From Sphagnum compactum (lineage: Eukaryota; Bryophyta; Sphagnopsida; Sphagnales), in NCBI GenBank assembly GCA_965153455.1, contig OZ234497.1:2666001-2730000 (forward strand): a DNA stretch of 64,000 nt, in the 5' to 3' direction. Shown piece after piece: positions 57,781-64,000 of this stretch. The position numbers and the translations under genes are program-made. Positions within the stretch are counted from its first letter, which is position 1. Each line of letters begins with the position of its first letter. The notes beneath the pieces are model-generated. The model ran no database searches. It saw nothing but the letters and a program-made list of their open reading frames with translations, and had not been told where the DNA came from.

Positions 57781-60700
57781 AAGTGACCTTCAACAATATA
57801 TTCTCCAAAAGTTAATCAATCCCTTTTTCTTTTTGTAAGAGGTGACACATCTGCAGGAGGGCCAATTGCTTGAATTCAAGTCCGTGGTGCTGAGGGCAGG
57901 AAGGTGACCTAAAACCCTAAAACCTGAGACCTTAGATTGAGGTTCATGCCCTCCTACAGATGCTTTATCTTGCATAATGGCTACATCTGAAGCAGTAGTT
58001 TACAGATAGTGCTTAGGGTGCACAATCCTGGAATGGGTTCTGAGATAGCCCTCTCAGCAGCCACCATTCCACCAACAGGGCTTGTACAAGGACAATTGGG
58101 CAAGGGAATGCCCCCTGGCATCTACTACCCACAGTTGCATATTATAGCTAGACATACAAACCCATTATGCAGTGTAGTGATCCTTCCATGTAACCCTCCA
58201 CCTCCTGTATATTACCATCTGTGCTACAGGTAGTATAGCTTGTAAGGGAACCCACACTGTAGGTGATGAGAGCTCTTGACAGAGATATGGGTTTTTTGGG
58301 GTTTTTTGAATTGGGAGCAGTTCCGAGACAAGTGGGGTGAATGTGAGAAACAAAATCTTTAGCTGCAGTTTAGGACTTCGATTTGATACGGTGCAGATGA
58401 AGGACACAAGTGCAGTTTAAGTGGTAGGCAAGGAGGGTGGACAGTAGACCTACAATGTCATGATATAACATTCTTTTGAATAGGATTCAACCTCTGTATC
58501 TCTGGGCCGTACAGAGGAATGGTTCCAGTACACAATAAACATAGATGGGTACAGTTACAAGTTACAACCTGTGGACATGTTATGGGGGTAGTCAGTGTGA
58601 CCTTATCTTAGAGTGTCACTTGTGTAGTTTCGTTCTGCTTTTGAACTGCATCAACATTGCAGAGAGATTATCATACTAGACATCCATATTATGTTGAAAA
58701 GAAGAAACTAGGATTGCATCACCATTCTTGAAGCAGGTGGAACACTGCCATCATGCCATCATCCAGTCCATAACCAACTGTAGGGAGTGTCTCACTAATG
58801 TGGCAGCATGCTGTTGGACAAGAGCTTCCCAGTTATATCACCTATCCTGCTACCACATATGACACCACCTTCTGACATTTTCGGACCTCCCTAATTCCTT
58901 TTTGCATGTTCATAGTTGCTGGTTGGCTGGACCTTGTAACTCGTGCTCTTCTATGTCCCATAACAGGTAACTAATTGTATGAGAGCACCAACAAGTCCTT
59001 CAACATTTGCAGTTTTGCTACCAACACATTGATATGATCCTCCTTCTCACCTGCTAGAGACCTGGGCATGCTGGAAAAATGTATACATGACAGTTGAAAC
59101 TTGAAACAGCCTCTTAAGAAACACCAAAAATTTTAATCTGATGGAAACTCATAATGAGAATAATAGGAAGCTCCCAATGGCCATTACCTGCAACATTTTT
59201 TCAAAGCATTTGATACAAAGAATTTTTGGATGTGCCATTTTAACAAACGTATTCATCTTGCTCATCTCATTTTGGATCAACACATAATGTTTTAATCATA
59301 TATATATATATAAATTTGCTAACATTTTGGTCTATTATTCTTATCTACATATGTGATTGATTTGATATAAAATAACTCAATTAATGAATTATCTGCAACT
59401 GAAATTGAACAATATTGCACATATTAGTTTACTAATAGTTATCTTATTATTTCTTAAAGAGAATATCTATCATGATTATGATTCAAAATAATTATGAGCA
59501 CCTAAATAATTTAGGATGAATTGAATTGAAATGCTTTAATGTCATTGTGTTTTGCTTTTTCAAGATCTAGACATCCCATTTAAATAAAATTTGATTCATT
59601 GTAGTATGAGTTGTGCATAGTTGGGTTAGCAAAGAATATTTGCCATAGACAAGGGTTAGACAAAACAGCCAAACATATTGACTTGCAAGTTTCCATTTCT
59701 AATTATCAAGTATCTAGTCACTAGTTATATCAATTTTAAATATTTTGGCAATTTCAAGGTGAACCACCCAACCATCTCTCTGAGCTGCAATTGAACACAT
59801 GTTTATTAATTGAAAACACCTTTTTTATTGAATTCATTGCATTTGTTGGTTACTTATGATCTATATGTTGAATATGATTATAATATCAAAGTTACTTGCT
59901 CAATTAATATCAAATAGTTGCTCGAACCATCAAACATGGCCACCTTATCTTTAGTCCGTGTTAATTACCTAATCGAATATGTCACTCCTTTTTTAAAGGC
60001 TCCATTTGAAATTTAAGTAATTGCTGAATTCTTCCTACCAAGGCCCTCTAAGTACATGGAGTTCAAATACATTTGAATACACCATTATATCCTCTCTAAT
60101 TCCCCATTTACATTGAGTAAAATGTTGAAAGAAATAAAACAATTGTATACAACATATAATTGCAAATGGATTGTGTTGGAATGTGACAGGAATGTTTCTA
60201 GTAAAGGTTTTGAAAGGACCTTATGCAAAGTTTTGTTCACAACTCACCAGAGGTCACCTGCTGTATTTAAAATATTGCACGTATATACACTTATCATAAT
60301 TGCCAATTTCAGTTATAATTATAATTTCAATGCATATTTCCACACGGTTATATTGGGTAGTATTATTTCAAAAGGCTCCAAGTATCCATATTTCTAAATC
60401 ACATATCTTGAGCTTTAGAATTGCAAATTTGAGCACAGTCTAGAGATCGGCTTTTTCTTGATCATTGATGCTCTTTTAGTTTAAATGCCTGAGAAGACTG
60501 AAATTATGGTGGCAAATTGTCAATCGTGAAATAAAAGATCTTGTAACTCAAAATATCAAAGAGGCCAAAGTTTTCTATGCATTTTGCTTAGAGTGAAACA
60601 TAGAGATACACAACTGAACTGGAAATCATATTGCTGCCTGTATGAAATTTCCACAACACTCTTGCAGCTTGTTTGCTCCTTCTCTAAGCTCTGACAGAAC

Positions 60701-61325
60701 AACCTGGTGAATGCATCACCTGCAGGATGCCTGTGCAATAAAGCAAACCCATCATCGTAGCCATCTCTTGTGGAATTTAATCCCAAAACAAAGGAGCTGA
60801 CACTTGATCACACTTGTGCAGCCTGCAGCTTGCTCTGCATTTGGCTTGCATGTTTATTTGTTAGCCCCTGCTTCTAACCATGATCCTTTCCAACTGGTGC
60901 GCTGTCTGCCTTTGCATCCTCTCCACCACTGTCATCTTGGTACCCCGCACCACCTGACAGCTGATTTGTTATTTGTAAGGATCCCTAAAACAGCAGCAAG
61001 GTAACCCAAAAGCAGTTGGTATAGATTGCAGCTCAAAATTCACAAGTATCACAGTCTAAAATCCTGGACTTCTCAATTCCGGCTGTTAGTTTAGTTCACT
61101 ATTTCATACATTGTGTACAATGGAATGCTCAAACATCTTTGACCCTACACCTCTCTTAAGTTGTGCACCCTTATGTCCAATCATCCCATCAGATTCTTCT
61201 TCCACAAGGAATATGATGTCTATGTAAGGGGAAGTGCATTCTCATGACTCCTGTGGAAGACCCTAGGACCAAAATAGGAAACAACAATCTGATCTCTGTG
61301 TTTACTATCCAACTTTCATGAACCT
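57781..61325. other. Intergenic between the epimerase gene and the convergent HHO-like gene
   Basis: The first few hundred bases are likely epimerase 3' UTR, and the last part is likely 3' UTR of the minus-strand HHO-like gene. A dispersed repeat lies at 58779-58965 and a TA run at about 59300-59312. An open frame at 60556-60786 (minus) has mixed composition but no known family. The rest is AT-rich without features I can support. Confidence 0.45.
58779..58965. repeat. Dispersed repeat, copy 2 (about 190 bp)
   Basis: Begins TGTAGGGAGTGTC and ends TCCCATAACA. Same orientation as 47028-47215, about 25-30 percent divergent. The TG...CA limits would suit a small LTR, but the flanks CCAAC and GGTAA do not form a 5-bp duplication. 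Confidence 0.75.
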
Positions 61326-63911
61326 TCAAGGGCTTTGAAGCTCTACCTGTGGCAAGGTTTGGGACTGGGAGACTGCTTGCTGTGATTTGACACAAACAGG
61401 CTCTTGTAGCTGCTGCTTATTTTCAGACCTCCCATTGTTAAGGTGGGCAAATTGATCTTGTTGGACAGAGGGCTTGCAGTAGCTTGCATATTGCTGTAGA
61501 GGGTGTCTGGGTGATGGGTCATGCATTTCTACAGCTGTCTGTGCAGCAGAACCTGCCATATAATCAGGGTCAGAAGCCCAGATGCTCCCCAACACCACCA
61601 GTTGTGGTGCAGGGGCAGAGGCTGTCTGTGGTGGTGGGCTTGGTCTTCGTGTGTGCAACCGATATTTCTGGAGAACACATGACCCACCATTTGTAAGCAC
61701 AGGCACATTCACTGTTCTGACAAACTGCACTAAGAATGTTGAACTGCTGCTACAATTTGGTCTGTATCAACACAGTACCTGCAGATGGCTCTTTACTTCA
61801 TCATTGGTGAGCCCATCCACATTCATAAGCTCTCGAATCTGCTTAGGTGTGGCAACTGCATCAATGCAAATCAAACTCTTCAAGCTAATGCAGTGTCCAG
61901 CTTACAACAAATATCACTTATCTATGTTACTTTGCATTGGGAAATAGCCTTAACCACTCTCCATTTTGAAGAAAATTTCCCCACAACGCCCTTACAAACT
62001 CCAACGACCACATGCTAAAGCTGAAGTCTTGAACAAGCAACTCATAGACAAAGTCCTTCACCATAGTGGGAGTCCCAGACACAAGAGTCTGGATAGATGA
62101 TACAAGGAAAGACAATAGAAAGAGACTACAGGGCGCAGTTTGGAACTGAACTTCCAAACAGGTGGATTACCTTGAGAGCCACCAAGTTGCTGAAGCACAT
62201 GGACAAAGCGCTGGTGAAGATCAGGGGACCAGCACCTGCAGACATTGTGTATACCTGAGATTATTCTCAGATCTTTGTGTCTGCCTGGTAATTAGTTTCA
62301 GAACAAGCACCCCTATAAGTTAGCTTGTCTGCTGTCCTGGTAGGTTTTCCCCAGTCTTGGAGGACAGAATTTCTATTTTGTAGAATTGAACACTCAGCTA
62401 CAGAGCCTTTGTAGAGCAAGGAACTCTACTGCAGGATGCCCAATTCAGTTAATCTTTCAGAGATAACATTAAGGAAGGAAACTCTACCTCCGAGCTTTTC
62501 GGTGGGGCTGGCTACCACCTGCACTGCAGGTACTCCCAGCACCCAACACTGCATTTGAAAATGGCCCACTCTTCATACAACCCAGAGCATCCAACTTTTG
62601 AGGGCTTGGCCCTGCATCAATGCTTCCAAGCTCTGGTTCTGCTACTGGAAATGCCTGAGCTTGGAAACCAGGCAATGGGTTTGCATATGAAAGGCTGAGA
62701 TTACCCCCCTTGCTTGTTACATTGTCAGATTGTGACAACACAGGTACATTCACCTGTTTTCTCGTGAATGGTAGGAATGCACCAGTTGAATGTTGCTTTG
62801 AGCTTAAGAGGCCCCTTGAGCTTTTGATTGAGCTGTTTGCCTGCTCTGCTTGTCCACTTTCCAATGGTCCACACTGTTCTTCAGGCAGTGCAGCTCTCTG
62901 CAGAAAAGAATCCAGGAATGTAGACCTTCAGGAGAAACAAAGTATTTATTTCTCTACAACAGGGAGTTAAAGGCTGCAACCTAACAAAATTCATCTGTGA
63001 CAAAAGCAAGTGCAAATATCTGGATCAAATCTCAGTCCAGTTATAACACCATTCTGTATCTCTCACTCTCAGAAGGTTTCAAAGAAATTTCAACTATGAT
63101 TGATGGAACTTTACAGGATAGTGAAAGGTCTGCTTACTCCAGATAAGCAGAACCACATGTCTTGAAACTCATGGTATTCATAAAACTCAGACTTCCAAGC
63201 AGAATTAACTTTTTGCAAAAGAGCTACTTCCTTGATGTAAGGCTAGAACTGCACACCTCAATATGAGCTGCTGATGTTGCCACTTGCTGTGTCCAAAGCT
63301 GGGCTTCAGCCATCAGTGCAGGTCTTCCAATGTCAATCCCTCTTGGTTGCTCAACTGGTTGATCTCCTTGCAGGTGGTTCCCAACTTCTTCTCTTTGTAA
63401 GCTCTGGCATTGCCTCTTCTTCAGAGGCATGAATTCCTTGAGCACCAGCATATTATTACCATTTGGGCTGGAAAACTTCTCTGGGGTGGTACAACGAAGC
63501 TGTAGAGGTTGGGGTGTTCCTGGTGCAGGTTGGACCTCTTCCAACTGCTCCTTCAACTTTGCAATTGCTGTAAGCAAGGATGGAAGATTGTTACTATATG
63601 CAAAGATACTACTCTGGCTCTCTTTCTCTTCAGATTATAGATTCCTGCTAAAACAAAGTGAGGAAAAAATGGACACATTTGTAAAGAAAAGTAGGCTTAT
63701 TGAGTTTGCCTTCTTCAAGAAGTTGCATGCAAAGAGGTAGCTCGCGCTTAAATGCTTCAATCTTCTGCCGTTCATCTTCAAGAGCTTGGAGGTGCCCTCC
63801 CAACTGGTTTTCTTCCAACTCCGGAAGACTTACTTTCAAGCTTGTGATCGTGGATGCACAGCTGAGAGCTTGAGTGTGGCGGCCTAAAGAGAGGTCGGAT
63901 GGAAATCCCAT
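61326..63911 (-). CDS. HHO/NIGT1-like GARP (MYB-related) transcription factor, six exons
   Basis: Exons on the minus strand: 63911-63710, 63567-63257, 62897-62488, 62235-62171, 61855-61779 and 61667-61326 (TGA), giving 468 residues. The N-terminal block has [26 protein letters not shown] and, across the first junction, [15 protein letters not shown], the coiled-coil region of the HRS1/HHO family. EFMPLKK follows near residue 125. The GARP DNA-binding domain spans about 303-363: [48 protein letters not shown] and [23 protein letters not shown] comes just after. In angiosperms, members repress nitrate- and phosphate-starvation genes in the nucleus. The DLSL and NLSLS stretches could act as EAR-type repression motifs, which is inference. 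Intron 1 appears to start with GC (AAG|GCAAAC), and the other four are GT-AG. Confidence 0.93.
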
Positions 63912-64000
63912 GCTTGTCTCACATACAGCTCACCAACAATACTATTCTTGGCACGTCAAAGTCTCCCCTGCAGCACCCTGCAAGAGCATGAGTGAGAAAC
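63912..64000 (-). promoter_or_regulatory. 5' leader of the HHO-like gene, cut by the window edge
   Basis: The 89 bases upstream of the start codon at 63911 contain no further in-frame coding that I can assign. The promoter lies outside the window. Confidence 0.4.

Noticed and set aside
60556-60786. 77-codon minus-strand open frame downstream of the HHO-like gene
   Set aside because: Mixed composition looked exon-like, but it does not extend any family block and lies past the HHO stop codon; more likely 3' UTR or spacer.
61484-61947. Plus-strand open frames of 70 and 121 codons
   Set aside because: Antisense shadows of the last exons of the HHO-like gene.
1-64000. tRNA, rRNA or organelle DNA
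   Set aside because: No cloverleaf with T-loop and D-loop consensus, no rRNA blocks and no plastid or mitochondrial genes were noticed. A small tRNA could have been missed by eye, and a tRNAscan-SE run would settle it.

Overview
This is land-plant nuclear DNA. The evidence is the mix of genes: a RETICULATA-related plastid protein, a HHO/NIGT1-type GARP transcription factor with the [10 protein letters not shown] signature, a plant-type UDP-glucose 4-epimerase, a TRAF-type zinc finger protein and an ARL5-type GTPase. They have GT-AG introns of about 55-670 bp and long AT-rich, repeat-filled spacers. I cannot name the species. Several features fit a bryophyte, lycophyte or fern somewhat better than a flowering plant, but this is only an impression.

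Layout. 1.3-4.6 kb (+): TRAF-type zinc finger gene, seven exons including a tentative first one. 8.16-8.98 kb (-): complete single-exon ARL5-like GTPase with a truncated tandem copy of its 3' end just downstream. 12.1-13.25 kb (-): single-exon RETICULATA-related gene. 14.0-23.8 kb: mobile-element block. I read it as one 8.1-kb hAT element (terminal inverted repeats, 8-bp target duplication, decayed transposase) with a decayed LINE inserted in its left half, followed by a 1.4-kb derivative of the same family in opposite orientation. 24-31 kb: extremely AT-rich DNA with a long hairpin and a decayed PIF1/Helitron-type helicase. 31.9-33.35 kb (+): a decayed gene for an MA3-domain translation regulator (MRF type). 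33.4-53.5 kb: intergenic DNA with tandem repeats, a decayed PIF/Harbinger transposase, a 314-bp hAT MITE and older dispersed repeats. 54.7-57.8 kb (+): UDP-glucose 4-epimerase, eight exons, complete. 61.3-63.9 kb (-): HHO/NIGT1-like transcription factor, six exons, complete, including one apparent GC-AG intron.

The genes are independent housekeeping or regulatory loci and form no operon or cluster. Intact genes lie at the two sides (1-13 kb and 54-64 kb), and the 40 kb between them is relics of at least four transposon classes plus one dead host gene. The most informative discovery-type signals are the hAT family with matching ends, target duplications and subterminal GTATCA hairpins; the MRF pseudogene, spread over several frames; the partial ARL5 tandem duplication; and the GC-AG intron in the HHO gene. 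All exon models were built by eye from splice consensus, reading-frame phase and recalled family similarity. No alignment or transcript data were used.
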